Positions 7,461 through 14,195 are shown, numbered from the stretch's first letter. The stretch: DNA of 15,533 nt from Actinomycetes bacterium (GCA_029779995.1 JAKOZM010000176.1:1-15533), one strand, 5' to 3'. The notes: a model not told the origin generated them from the letters alone. Made by a program: numbers and translations.

Positions 7461-8398
7461 CGGGGCGGTACCTGGAACGGTTCGCATGGCTGTCTGTGGC
7501 CACCGGAATTGTCGTTTTCGGCCTGAAGCTGGTGGCCTGGCGGCTCACTGACTCCGTGGGTCTGCTGTCGGACGCACTGGAATCGACGGTGAACATCGGT
7601 GCCGCGGTCGTGGCCGTGTTCGCACTGCGGGCGGCAAATCGCCCTGCTGACAGTGAGCACCACTACGGCCACGGGAAGGCGGAGTACCTGTCGGCGATGG
7701 TCGAGGGCTTCCTCATTCTCGCCGCTTCCGCAGCGATCATCGCGACAGCCATCCTGCGCCTGTTGGATCCTCGGCCCCTGGAGGATGTGGGGATCGGCCT
7801 GGCGATTTCCGTCGTCGCGTCAGTGCTGAATGGGGTGGTTGCCTACATTCTCATGCGGGTGGGTAAACAGCATCGCTCCATGGTCCTCATCGCGGATGGA
7901 AAACACCTGTTGACCGACGTCTGGACGTCGGTCGGAGTCGTGGTGGCGGTGGGCGCCGTGGCCGTGACGGGCTGGCTGGTCCTGGACCCGGTCATCGCGT
8001 TGGTTGTGGGAGCCAACATCCTTTGGACCGGTTGGGGCCTGCTGCGCGAATCCGTGTCCGGCCTGCTCGACGCGCGGCTGCCCGATGACGACATCGCCAA
8101 GATCGTGAGCGTACTCGCAGGCAAGGAGACTGACACCTTGCAGTTTCACGCTCTGCAGAGCCGTGCGGCCGGGCGGCAGCGGTTTGTTTCCCTGCACATG
8201 CTCGTGCCCGGCAACAGCAGCGTGCGCGCCGCCCACGACGTCGCCCAGGACATCGAGGACGAGATCGACGCACAACTGCCGGGCACGGTGGTCAGCATCC
8301 ACATCGAGCCCCTGGAGGACCCGCGGGCCTGGAATGACATCCCGTGGGGCGCTCAACACCCGCTGAATCCCTCGCCCTCACCCTTCGGGGAGGCCTGA
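7457..8398 (+). CDS. cation diffusion facilitator (CDF) metal exporter
   Basis: This 313-residue protein has about six transmembrane helices (residues 10-190) and a cytosolic C-terminal domain (about 200-300, ending in VVSIHIEPLED). It should export Zn2+, Fe2+, Mn2+ or a similar ion in exchange for protons. The TM5 metal site HLLTD (150-154, HxxxD) is canonical. The TM2 site reads LESTVN (41-46), so the DxxxD of E. coli FieF becomes ExxxN, seen in a subgroup of CDF proteins, and metal preference is therefore uncertain. HYGHGKAEY (69-77) is also family-typical. The ATG overlaps the Nudix stop by 4 nt, so translation is probably coupled. The last 46 bp overlap the oppositely oriented kinase gene. 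Confidence 0.92.
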   Translation: MTGRYLERFAWLSVATGIVVFGLKLVAWRLTDSVGLLSDALESTVNIGAAVVAVFALRAANRPADSEHHYGHGKAEYLSAMVEGFLILAASAAIIATAILRLLDPRPLEDVGIGLAISVVASVLNGVVAYILMRVGKQHRSMVLIADGKHLLTDVWTSVGVVVAVGAVAVTGWLVLDPVIALVVGANILWTGWGLLRESVSGLLDARLPDDDIAKIVSVLAGKETDTLQFHALQSRAAGRQRFVSLHMLVPGNSSVRAAHDVAQDIEDEIDAQLPGTVVSIHIEPLEDPRAWNDIPWGAQHPLNPSPSPFGEA

Positions 8399-9072
8399 CA
8401 GTCGTCGGAGGTGATCCACGGGTGCTGCCCTTGTCGCCAAAGTTGATCCTGGACCGCCCACGTCGCCAGATACACGTCAGCGCGGCTCTGCAGCACCTCG
8501 GCTTGCTCGGTATGACGCCAGATCGATTGCGCAACGCCGGCGGGCACGTTCTCGCACAAGGCCCGGAAGTCCTGGGCGTGATCGGCCAGGGTGGCACCGT
8601 CCCAGTCGATGACCGCGCACAGATCGCCGTTTGGGCTCACGAGCAAGTTTCCCCCGCTGAGGTCGCCGTGGGTCAAAGTGGGGGTGATCGAGCGGGCAAG
8701 GAGCGCGGCCCGTGCCGTCGACTCCACACCGGCACTACTGTGCAGCCTCTCCCACAGCCGGTGCCACGGCGTACCATCCAGCGGCCAGTCGGTCACGGTC
8801 GCCAGAATTCTCAGAACGTCTGCGAGCGCCGCGCCGAGTCGAGCCTCAGCGGCTTCGGACAACGGGGTCTCCATCAGCGGTGTGCCCGCCGCCCGCTCCA
8901 GCACCAGATGGTCGGAGTGCACCGCCAGCACCCGCGGCACAGGCAGTCCCAGGTCCCGGGCCATCTCATGGCGCAGGGCGATGTTGGCCAGATCGGCGCG
9001 ATCCCAGGAGGTCAGCGGGTGCCGCCGCACCACCGCACCGTCGAACTCGATCCGGTTGCGGTTGGTGCGCAT
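8353..9072 (-). CDS. APH-like small-molecule kinase
   Basis: This protein of about 239 residues has the aminoglycoside phosphotransferase/choline kinase fold. The catalytic loop is HGDLSGGNLLV and the metal-binding segment is VIDWDGA, with the expected Asp and Asn residues. It is shorter than the kinase encoded at 4191 and only distantly similar. The substrate cannot be told from sequence; homologues phosphorylate sugars, amino alcohols or aminoglycosides. The start is uncertain: ATG9072, ATG9090 and GTG9111 are all in frame and none has a convincing ribosome binding site. ATG9072 leaves the shortest leader before the domain begins. The 3' end overlaps the CDF gene by 46 bp tail to tail, an arrangement that leaves no room for a terminator on either side. 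Confidence 0.8.
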   Translation of the reverse strand: MRTNRNRIEFDGAVVRRHPLTSWDRADLANIALRHEMARDLGLPVPRVLAVHSDHLVLERAAGTPLMETPLSEAAEARLGAALADVLRILATVTDWPLDGTPWHRLWERLHSSAGVESTARAALLARSITPTLTHGDLSGGNLLVSPNGDLCAVIDWDGATLADHAQDFRALCENVPAGVAQSIWRHTEQAEVLQSRADVYLATWAVQDQLWRQGQHPWITSDDCQASPKGEGEGFSGC

Positions 9073-9115
9073 GGCGCCATTGTGGTTCATCGCGTGGCAG
9101 CCCGTCGGCACCCGC

Positions 9116-9121
9116 TACCGT
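9116..9121 (+). promoter_or_regulatory. candidate -10 box (TACCGT) of the secreted-protein gene
   Basis: TACCGT is followed by 7 nt and then GTG9129, which starts a clean signal peptide. This is the third gene here with the TAnnnT/6-7 nt/GTG geometry and suggests a leaderless mRNA. The divergent kinase gene must use the same short gap. Confidence 0.4.
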
Positions 9122-9128
9122 GACAACC

Positions 9129-9791
9129 GTGCGGGTACTGATGACGATCGCTGCGGCCGTGGTGCTCACGGCCGGTCCGGCGCAGGCCGGCACCGTCACC
9201 AGTGGGCCGGTCACCGTCAGCATCGCCGACGCGACCTGGACCAGTTACGACTGTCAGACCACCCCAGCCACGATCACGGTGACGGTCGAGGAATACGTCC
9301 CCTGGGTGGCCACCATCCAGGCCTCGCCGGATGGCGCATCACGATTGAACGCCACTGCCTTCGCCGATATCGGCAGTAATGTGATGACCCAACCGCTGTT
9401 GATCTGCCCGCTGGACTCCAATGGCGCGTGGACGGCCCGCGTGTCGACCCGATTCCTGAATCGCACAGAGGAGTTCCGCGTCGGTTTCACCGTGTCCCAA
9501 CTGCCGACGACGACCTCGATCACCAGTGCAAAATGGCGCAACCAGGTTCTGCGGGTCCGGGGTTCAGTGATAGCCGGCAATGGGATGGCCGGCCGGGCGT
9601 CACTGCGGATCCTGCGACTGCGCGACGGTGTGTGGCGCACGATGGGGCACACCAACGCCAACCGCAACGGGGTGTTCAAATTCCTCGCTCCGCGCCGGGC
9701 CGAACAGGTGCGAGTCGCCTACTTGGGCGACACTGTCACGTTGACCAGCCAGGCGCAGTCCACAGTCACTGTGGTGAAGCCGAAGGACTGA
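9129..9791 (+). CDS. secreted protein with C-terminal Ig/MG-like domain
   Basis: I do not recognise a named family. The 220-residue product opens with a signal peptide (residues 1-20, ending GPAQA before GTVTSG), so it should be exported by Sec and processed to about 200 residues. The mature N-terminal half is Thr/Val-rich beta-type sequence with Cys42 and one further Cys (in LLICPLDS), a probable disulfide. The C-terminal half (about 130-215) reads like an Ig/MG-type bacterial extracellular module, with a DGVWRTMGHTNANRNGVFKF pattern. GTG9129 is chosen because any longer start would put the signal peptide in the interior. Its stop TGA is directly followed by the complementary TCA stop of the lytic transglycosylase gene, whose N-terminal module looks similar. 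A joint envelope role is possible. Confidence 0.8.
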   Translation: MRVLMTIAAAVVLTAGPAQAGTVTSGPVTVSIADATWTSYDCQTTPATITVTVEEYVPWVATIQASPDGASRLNATAFADIGSNVMTQPLLICPLDSNGAWTARVSTRFLNRTEEFRVGFTVSQLPTTTSITSAKWRNQVLRVRGSVIAGNGMAGRASLRILRLRDGVWRTMGHTNANRNGVFKFLAPRRAEQVRVAYLGDTVTLTSQAQSTVTVVKPKD

Positions 9792-10520
9792 TCAGTACCA
9801 GTTCTTGTCCTCGAAATGGGCCCAGGCACCCAACGGAGTGCCGTAGCGGCCCTTGATGTAGCTCAACCCCCAGCGGATCTGGGTCTGCGGGTTGGTCAGC
9901 CAGTCGGCCCCGGCACTGGCCATCTTGTCCCCGGGCAACGCCTGCGGGATGCCCGTCGCTCCCGATGTCGGGTTCTTGGCCAAGTGGTTCCACCCCGACT
10001 CTCGGGTCCACAACTGCTCGAGGGCGAACCACTGATCGTCTCCCCAGCCGTACGTCTGCAGCATGTAGGTGCGCGCGTACAACTTGCTCTGCTCGATCTG
10101 CGAAGCGGTGATGGCTGGGATCGGCACTGTGGGGCTGACCGTCTCCTTGAGTTGGACGGCATATGTCTTGGTGGCCGATGTCGCGCCCTGATAGCTGGGC
10201 GTGGCCGGCACGTTGAGCCGCCAACGGTTGCGGTCTGGTTTGACCTTCACCACGAACCGCAGGGTGCCGACCTCGTCGGTCACACGGGTCTTGCGCGTGA
10301 CCCACAGTGAGCCATCACTGCTGTACTGGATCTCGACAGTGCGAGGGGCGCCTCCCAGCACACGCACCTTGTTGCGCAACTTGGTGCCCTCGGTCGTGGT
10401 CTTGACCGTCTCTTTGTACCCGCGAATGCTAGTGGCGCCCAAGGATGCCGTCGTGGAGTCTGCGGTGGCCGGCCCAGCGATTCCCACGAGCAGAATCGAC
10501 ACGAGTACGGCTGAACGCAT
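9792..10520 (-). CDS. secreted lytic transglycosylase-like protein
   Basis: The 242-residue product has a signal peptide (1-20, ending GPATA before DSTT). It continues with a beta-rich Ig/MG-like module (about 25-125, containing YSSDGSLWVTRKTRV), a short linker with VSPTVPIPAIT, and a C-terminal SLT/lysozyme-like domain (about 140-242). The likely catalytic acid is Glu174 in WTRESGWN. The domain continues with NPTSGATGIPQALPG and ends with YGTPLGAWAHFEDKNWY, very typical of actinobacterial transglycosylases that cleave peptidoglycan. ATG10520 is preferred because GAGG lies 6 nt upstream and the signal peptide then has normal length; a GTG at 10532 is the alternative. It meets the preceding gene stop to stop (TGA|TCA at 9789-9794). 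Upstream is a 176-bp leader region shared with khtT. Confidence 0.88.
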   Translation of the reverse strand: MRSAVLVSILLVGIAGPATADSTTASLGATSIRGYKETVKTTTEGTKLRNKVRVLGGAPRTVEIQYSSDGSLWVTRKTRVTDEVGTLRFVVKVKPDRNRWRLNVPATPSYQGATSATKTYAVQLKETVSPTVPIPAITASQIEQSKLYARTYMLQTYGWGDDQWFALEQLWTRESGWNHLAKNPTSGATGIPQALPGDKMASAGADWLTNPQTQIRWGLSYIKGRYGTPLGAWAHFEDKNWY

Positions 10521-10527
10521 TGCACAC

Positions 10528-10643
10528 CTCACGAGGCTGGACGCTAACGGTAGATCACCAATGAGGCAACCGGGACACTGTAGTCATCGGCCTGCGCCTG
10601 TTCGGCAGACAGGTACATCACCCGATGAGCCGCGTGTCGTGAG
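10528..10643 (-). promoter_or_regulatory. possible structured leader of the transglycosylase gene
   Basis: On the minus strand TACACT (10648-10653) is a possible -10 box. The predicted 5' end would then contain CTCACGA (10637-10643), which is the exact complement of TCGTGAG (10528-10534) overlapping the ribosome binding site. Such pairing could hide the site. Between them is a possible 24-codon reading frame (10544-10618) with weak coding bias. Seven base pairs can arise by chance, and I do not see the conserved core of the ydaO c-di-AMP riboswitch known from such genes, so this is tentative. Confidence 0.25.
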
Positions 10644-10708
10644 CTCCAGTGTAACGAAACGCGGCGTATCATCGCGGCGGTCGGCGGCAGATACGGCACG
10701 ATAGGAGT

Positions 10709-11200
10709 ATGGAGGTCACTGAAACCCTGCTTCCGGGTGTGGGCATGCGTTACGAACTGATGACCCGGAAGGGACGCCGGGTCGGTGTGATCGTCTACCG
10801 CGACGGCAACTCCGAGATCGTGGCCTACGACCGCAAGGATCCCGACGCCTCGACCACGCTGCTGGAACTCGAGCAGGACGAGGCGGACACCATTGCGGAA
10901 CTCCTCGGTGCTCCCCGCTTCGCCCGCAAACTCGCCGACCTGACCCGCGAGATCCCGGGTCTTCGCAGTGAGCCGATCCGGTTGCCGTCCACATCGGTGT
11001 ACGTGGGCAACACCCTGGGCGAGACACATTGCCGCACCCTGACCGGCGCCAGCATCGTTGCGCTGGTCCGCGGGGAGCAGATCATCAGCTCACCCGGGCC
11101 TGACCAGGTGTTGCTGGCCGGGGACACCCTGATCGTGATCGGTACCTCGGCAGGGGTGCAGAAAGTCCGCGGCCTGTTGGATGTCAGCACAGTGACATGA
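10709..11200 (+). CDS. khtT: KhtT-like K+/H+ antiporter regulatory subunit
   Basis: This 163-residue cytosolic protein begins MEVTETLLPGVGMRYEL, the hallmark N-terminal domain of KhtT, and ends in an RCK_C/TrkA_C domain (about 75-163; SVYVGNTLGE through DTLIVIGT). In Bacillus subtilis KhtT gates the KhtU antiporter and binds c-di-AMP through its RCK_C domain. The same role is likely here. The gene overlaps khtU by 4 nt (ATGA at 11197), so the two are coupled and probably made in fixed ratio. GGAG lies only 2 nt before the ATG, too close for a normal site, but the N-terminal family motif fixes this start. It is divergent from the lytic transglycosylase gene. Confidence 0.9.
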   Translation: MEVTETLLPGVGMRYELMTRKGRRVGVIVYRDGNSEIVAYDRKDPDASTTLLELEQDEADTIAELLGAPRFARKLADLTREIPGLRSEPIRLPSTSVYVGNTLGETHCRTLTGASIVALVRGEQIISSPGPDQVLLAGDTLIVIGTSAGVQKVRGLLDVSTVT

Positions 11201-12369
11201 AAGGCGACGCGGCGTTCCTGGTCGAGTTGGGATTCCTGCTGATCCTGCTCGGCGCCGCCGGGGCCGTCGCGCTGCGGATCGGGCTTTCGACCGCTCCACT
11301 GTTCCTGCTCGCCGGCCTGCTGGTGGCTGAAGGTGGCCCTATCGACCTGAGTAGCGCGCGCCCGTTCTTGGACGCAGCAGCCACCGTAGGGGTGGTTCTG
11401 CTCCTGTTGGCCTTGGGCCTGGAGTTCTCCACCGAGGAGTTCTCCGCGTCAATGAAGAAGCATGCCCCCAGTGGTGTCGTCGACTTCGTTCTCAACGCCA
11501 CGCCCGGCTTCGTCATCGGCCTCATGTTGGGTTGGGAGATCCCGGCCTGCCTGGCGATGGCGGGCGTCACCTGGGTGTCCTCCTCCGGGATCGTCGCCAA
11601 GGTGCTGGGTGATCTCAACCGGCTCGGTAACCGGGAGACACCAGCGGTGTTGTCGGTGTTGGTGCTCGAAGACATCGCTATGGCTGCCTACCTGCCGTTA
11701 CTGGGGGTCGTCCTGGTGGGCGGTGCCGTGGTCATGGGATCACTGGGCGCCGCCGCCGCCATCGCAGTCGTGATCGTCATCCTGCTCTTCGCCCACAAGG
11801 CGGAGGGCATCGCCGAGCGATTCCTCAACCATGACGACGACGAGCAGGTCATCCTGCGCGTGCTGGGCCTGACGCTGCTCATCGCGGGCCTGGCCGAGAT
11901 GGTGCACATCTCATCCGCCGTGGGCGCGTTCCTGGTGGGTCTGGCCATCCCCGCTGGGGCGGCGAAGCGGGCTCGTCGTGTCCTGGAGCCGCTGCGAGAC
12001 CTGTTCGCCGCGGTGTTCTTCCTGGCCTTCGCCTCGCAGGCCGACCTGGCGACCATCCCGGGCGTATTCGTGCAGGCGGTGCTACTCGCCATCGTCACGT
12101 TGCTGACGAAAGTCATCACGGGGTGGTACGCAGCCGGCCGGGAAGGTGCGGCCACACGCGGGCGCATGCGGGCGGGCACGGCTCTGATCGCCCGGGGGGA
12201 GTTCAGCATCGTGATCGCGGGGCTGGCCGTCGCGGCGGGTTTCACAGAGGTGGGTGCGCTGGCCACTGCCTACGTGTTGTTGTTGGCAGTCTCGGGCCCG
12301 ATCTTCGCCCGCATCGCGGACTGGCTCGCCACACCGTTGGTCAAACGCGAAGAGGTGCGGGTTTCCTGA
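11197..12369 (+). CDS. khtU: KhtU-like CPA2 K+/H+ antiporter
   Basis: This 390-residue membrane protein has about 12-13 hydrophobic helices and no RCK domain of its own, fitting a KhtU-type CPA2 antiporter that needs KhtT. Key motifs are LALGLEF (71-77), VLED (156-159) holding the transport acidic residue, and RGEFSIV (333-339) with the conserved Arg of the CPA2 family. It should export K+ against H+ to protect against high internal K+ or alkaline or methylglyoxal stress. Translation is coupled to khtT by the ATGA overlap. A strong hairpin starts 4 nt after the stop. Confidence 0.93.
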   Translation: MKGDAAFLVELGFLLILLGAAGAVALRIGLSTAPLFLLAGLLVAEGGPIDLSSARPFLDAAATVGVVLLLLALGLEFSTEEFSASMKKHAPSGVVDFVLNATPGFVIGLMLGWEIPACLAMAGVTWVSSSGIVAKVLGDLNRLGNRETPAVLSVLVLEDIAMAAYLPLLGVVLVGGAVVMGSLGAAAAIAVVIVILLFAHKAEGIAERFLNHDDDEQVILRVLGLTLLIAGLAEMVHISSAVGAFLVGLAIPAGAAKRARRVLEPLRDLFAAVFFLAFASQADLATIPGVFVQAVLLAIVTLLTKVITGWYAAGREGAATRGRMRAGTALIARGEFSIVIAGLAVAAGFTEVGALATAYVLLLAVSGPIFARIADWLATPLVKREEVRVS

Positions 12370-12372
12370 CAG

Positions 12373-12410
12373 CCGAAAGCCGCCGCAGCCAACGCTGCGA
12401 CGGCCTTCGG
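12373..12410. terminator. strong hairpin after khtU
   Basis: Bases 12373-12389 pair with 12394-12410 around the loop CAAC. The 17-bp stem has two mismatches. It begins 4 nt after the khtU stop and lies 12 nt beyond the stop of the small minus-strand gene, so it can serve both convergent transcripts. No T tract follows. Confidence 0.7.
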
Positions 12411-12422
12411 GGGAGTGGTCAG

Positions 12423-12533
12423 CTACTCGCCGATCGCCTCGAACTGCTCCACGGCATCACCGAGATGCTCGAGGGTCGAGGTGGTGGCGAGGTCGTCGGT
12501 GCCGAGGTCGAAGACCTCTGGGGGTGTGTTCAT
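12423..12533 (-). CDS. small acidic protein, 36 residues, unknown
   Basis: A short gene reads from ATG12533 to TAG at 12423. The ribosome binding site AAAGG lies 7 nt before the ATG, and nearly all third codon positions are G or C, as in real genes of this genome. The peptide begins MNTPPEVFDLGTDDL, has a TTST stretch in the middle and ends EQFEAIGE. It has nine acidic residues, one His, no Lys or Arg, no Cys, and no signal peptide or membrane segment. Upstream on the minus strand, GTGAAC and TAATGA spaced 17 bp form a plausible promoter (about 12554-12582). The acidic amphipathic character resembles leader regions of ribosomally made peptides, but no modifying enzyme is visible nearby, so that is only a suggestion. 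Other options are a small regulatory or binding protein. Confidence 0.65.
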   Translation of the reverse strand: MNTPPEVFDLGTDDLATTSTLEHLGDAVEQFEAIGE

Positions 12534-12605
12534 GGTGTTGCCTTTCAGTTCACGTCATTAGTGGCCCACGACCATTCGTTCACACCAACGGGTCGACCGG
12601 AACCC

Positions 12606-12619
12606 TTACTCGCGGGTAA
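12606..12619. promoter_or_regulatory. TetR-type operator 1 (TTACTCGCGGGTAA)
   Basis: This 14-bp sequence is a near-palindrome (TTAC-n6-GTAA) matching the second site at 12636 in 11 of 14 positions or more. The form is typical of TetR-family repressor operators. Centre-to-centre distance to operator 2 is 30 bp, about three helical turns. Confidence 0.6.
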
Positions 12620-12635
12620 TGGTCCGAACGTCCCC

Positions 12636-12649
12636 TTACTGGCGAGTAA
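12636..12649. promoter_or_regulatory. TetR-type operator 2 (TTACTGGCGAGTAA)
   Basis: TTACT and AGTAA are perfect inverted arms around GGCG. The site overlaps TAATGT (12647-12652), a possible -10 box 8 nt before GTG12661, so a bound repressor would block transcription of the flavoprotein gene. No TetR gene is in the window. Confidence 0.65.
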
Positions 12650-12660
12650 TGTTGCGAAGC

Positions 12661-13665
12661 GTGCTGGAGACTGCCTGCGAGGTGCTGATCGTGGGCGCAG
12701 GCCCCATCGGTCTGGAGACCGCCGCTGTGCTCACGGCTGACGGCTGGGATGTGCGGGTGGTCGACGCCGGGCCGATCGGCGCCACCATCGCCAGGACCTT
12801 TCCGCCACACACGAGGTTCTTCACCTCGCCCGAACGGTTGGCACTGTTCGGGTTGGCTGTCAGTCCGCCGCAGCAGGAGAAGCTCACGGGGGAGGACTAC
12901 TTGACCTATCTGCGGCAGTACGTGCTGACCCACGCTCTGCGGGTGGACACGTTCACCACTGTGCAGCGCCACGAGGCCGGAGTCGTGACGACGGTTTCCC
13001 TGGCGGGGCAGCGCCGCCGCTACCGAGCCGATCACATCGTGTTGGCCACCGGCGGCACCGACCATCCGCGACAGCTCGGGGTCCCGGGTGAGGACCTGCC
13101 GCACGTCCGGCACGATCTCGGTGATCCGCACCGATACGCCGGTCGGCGGGTGCTCATCGTGGGGGGTCGCAATTCGGCGGTGGAGTCCGCTCTGCGCTGC
13201 TACCGGGTGGGGGCGCAGGTCCACCTTGTGCACCGTTGCGCCGAGATCCACCCACGGGTCAAGTTCTGGCTGCGCCCTGAGGTCGTGAGTCTGCTGCAGG
13301 AGGGCCGGATACTGGGACATATGCCCGATGAGGTGACTGCTGTGACCGCAGACCATGTGCAGTTGGCCAGCGGTGCACGGATCGAGGTCGACGATGTCGT
13401 GCTGCAGATTGGTTATCGGCAGGATGCTGCGATGTTCACGGTGTTCGACGTGCCGCTGCGTGGCCCAAAGAACGCCCCCGTCGTCGATCCGCTCACGATG
13501 CGGGCGGGTCCGGTCTACGTGGTGGGCACAGCGACAGCAGGGACGCAGGACCGGTTCGAGGTCTTCATCGAGAACAGCCATGACCACGCGTTACTGGTAG
13601 CCGCGGCGCTCGCCGGACGGCCCGCTCCCGAGCGCACCCCCGCCCGACCGTTGCCCGAGGTGTAG
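12661..13665 (+). CDS. YpdA-like FAD/NAD(P)-dependent oxidoreductase
   Basis: This protein of about 334 residues has two Rossmann dinucleotide folds. The FAD motif is VGAGPIG (11-17) and the NAD(P) motif VGGRNSAVE (167-175). Other matches to the YpdA family (bacillithiol disulfide reductases) are FFTSPERL (53-60), LGVPGEDLPHV (139-149) and the C-terminal FIENSHDH (302-309). YpdA has a Cys in GPCG that is important for activity; here it is Ile. Actinobacteria use mycothiol, not bacillithiol, so the substrate is probably different. There is no thioredoxin-reductase CxxC. The start is uncertain: GTG12661 follows a -10-like box that overlaps operator 2; ATG12649 and ATG12619 are alternative starts. 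It is divergent from the small gene and meets the GNAT gene stop to stop (TAG|TCA). Confidence 0.85.
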   Translation: MLETACEVLIVGAGPIGLETAAVLTADGWDVRVVDAGPIGATIARTFPPHTRFFTSPERLALFGLAVSPPQQEKLTGEDYLTYLRQYVLTHALRVDTFTTVQRHEAGVVTTVSLAGQRRRYRADHIVLATGGTDHPRQLGVPGEDLPHVRHDLGDPHRYAGRRVLIVGGRNSAVESALRCYRVGAQVHLVHRCAEIHPRVKFWLRPEVVSLLQEGRILGHMPDEVTAVTADHVQLASGARIEVDDVVLQIGYRQDAAMFTVFDVPLRGPKNAPVVDPLTMRAGPVYVVGTATAGTQDRFEVFIENSHDHALLVAAALAGRPAPERTPARPLPEV

Positions 13666-14133
13666 TCACCCCAGAGAGTGCAGTGCTGACCCCGTGATCC
13701 GCTGCACGGTCCACTCGTCCATCCCAATGGCTCCGAGTTTGCGGTAGAACGCGATGGCTGGTGAGTTCCAGTCCAGCACCGACAGCTCCAGGCGCGCATA
13801 ACCACGCGCAGTGCAGATCCGCGCCAATTCGGCGACCAGCGCCCGTCCGCAGCCAAGCCCCCGGGCTGCGGGAGTGACGTAGAGATCCTCCAGATAGACC
13901 CCGTGCGTACCCTCCCACGTGGAGTAGTTCAAGAACCACAGGGCCATGCCGACCACTTCTGAGTCGACCTCTGCGACGTGGCCGAACACATGGGGGTGCG
14001 CGGTGAAGAGGGCGGCGTGCAACTGCTCGGCGGTGGTCTTGACCGCGTCGGGCTCGCGCTCGTACTCGGCGAGTTCGAGGATGAAACGCATCAGCGATGG
14101 GACGTCGTTGGGGGCGACGGTTCGGACCTGCAC
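13666..14133 (-). CDS. GNAT acetyltransferase, SSAT-like
   Basis: This 155-residue enzyme has the GNAT fold, which transfers an acetyl group from acetyl-CoA to an amine. The acetyl-CoA pyrophosphate loop is RGLGCG (91-96), preceded by the beta4 strand [12 protein letters not shown]. The segment [23 protein letters not shown] closely resembles diamine acetyltransferases of the spermidine/spermine N1-acetyltransferase and thialysine type, so a polyamine or lysine-like substrate is likely. The GTG at 14133 has AGG 5 nt upstream. The stop touches the stop of the preceding flavoprotein gene with no gap. It is divergent from zwf; the 62-bp intergenic region carries the zwf promoter. Confidence 0.88.
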   Translation of the reverse strand: MQVRTVAPNDVPSLMRFILELAEYEREPDAVKTTAEQLHAALFTAHPHVFGHVAEVDSEVVGMALWFLNYSTWEGTHGVYLEDLYVTPAARGLGCGRALVAELARICTARGYARLELSVLDWNSPAIAFYRKLGAIGMDEWTVQRITGSALHSLG

Positions 14134-14158
14134 ACTGCCTAGTCAACACGGTCATCGA

Positions 14159-14180
14159 TAGCGTGGCATCGACTGCCACG
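14159..14180 (+). promoter_or_regulatory. zwf promoter -10 box with overlapping inverted repeat
   Basis: TAGCGT (14159-14164), in the nonamer CGATAGCGT shared with 6070-6078, is the likely -10 box. CGTGGCA (14162-14168) and TGCCACG (14174-14180) form a perfect 7-bp inverted repeat across the expected transcription start, which could be an operator or a 5' hairpin. The ribosome binding site AAGGGAG follows at about 14185-14191. Confidence 0.4.
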
Positions 14181-14195
14181 AACGAAGGGAGCATT

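Noticed and set aside
8353..9072. Antibiotic-resistance aminoglycoside phosphotransferase
   Set aside because: The fold matches, but APH-like kinases are broad in actinobacteria and nothing ties this one to an aminoglycoside.
8344..9123. A 259-codon open frame on the plus strand
   Set aside because: It is antisense to the APH-like kinase, which has intact HGDLSGGN and IDWD motifs.
10544..10618. A 24-codon upstream reading frame ahead of the transglycosylase gene
   Set aside because: Third-position G/C is lower than in neighbouring genes and no ribosome binding site is clear, so I did not list it as a gene.
10521..10700. ydaO-type c-di-AMP riboswitch before the lytic transglycosylase gene
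   Set aside because: The characteristic GGGGACCC and GGGGUGAAUC segments are not present; only a weak resemblance near the 3' end was found.
12580..13587. A 335-codon open frame on the minus strand
   Set aside because: It is a shadow of the YpdA-like gene and would cover the operator region; its product is His/Arg/Gln-rich with no known motif.
12423..13665. A complete ribosomally synthesised peptide natural-product cluster
   Set aside because: No lanthionine synthetase, YcaO, radical SAM, protease or dedicated transporter is in the window, and the peptide has no Cys. Only the peptide gene is claimed.
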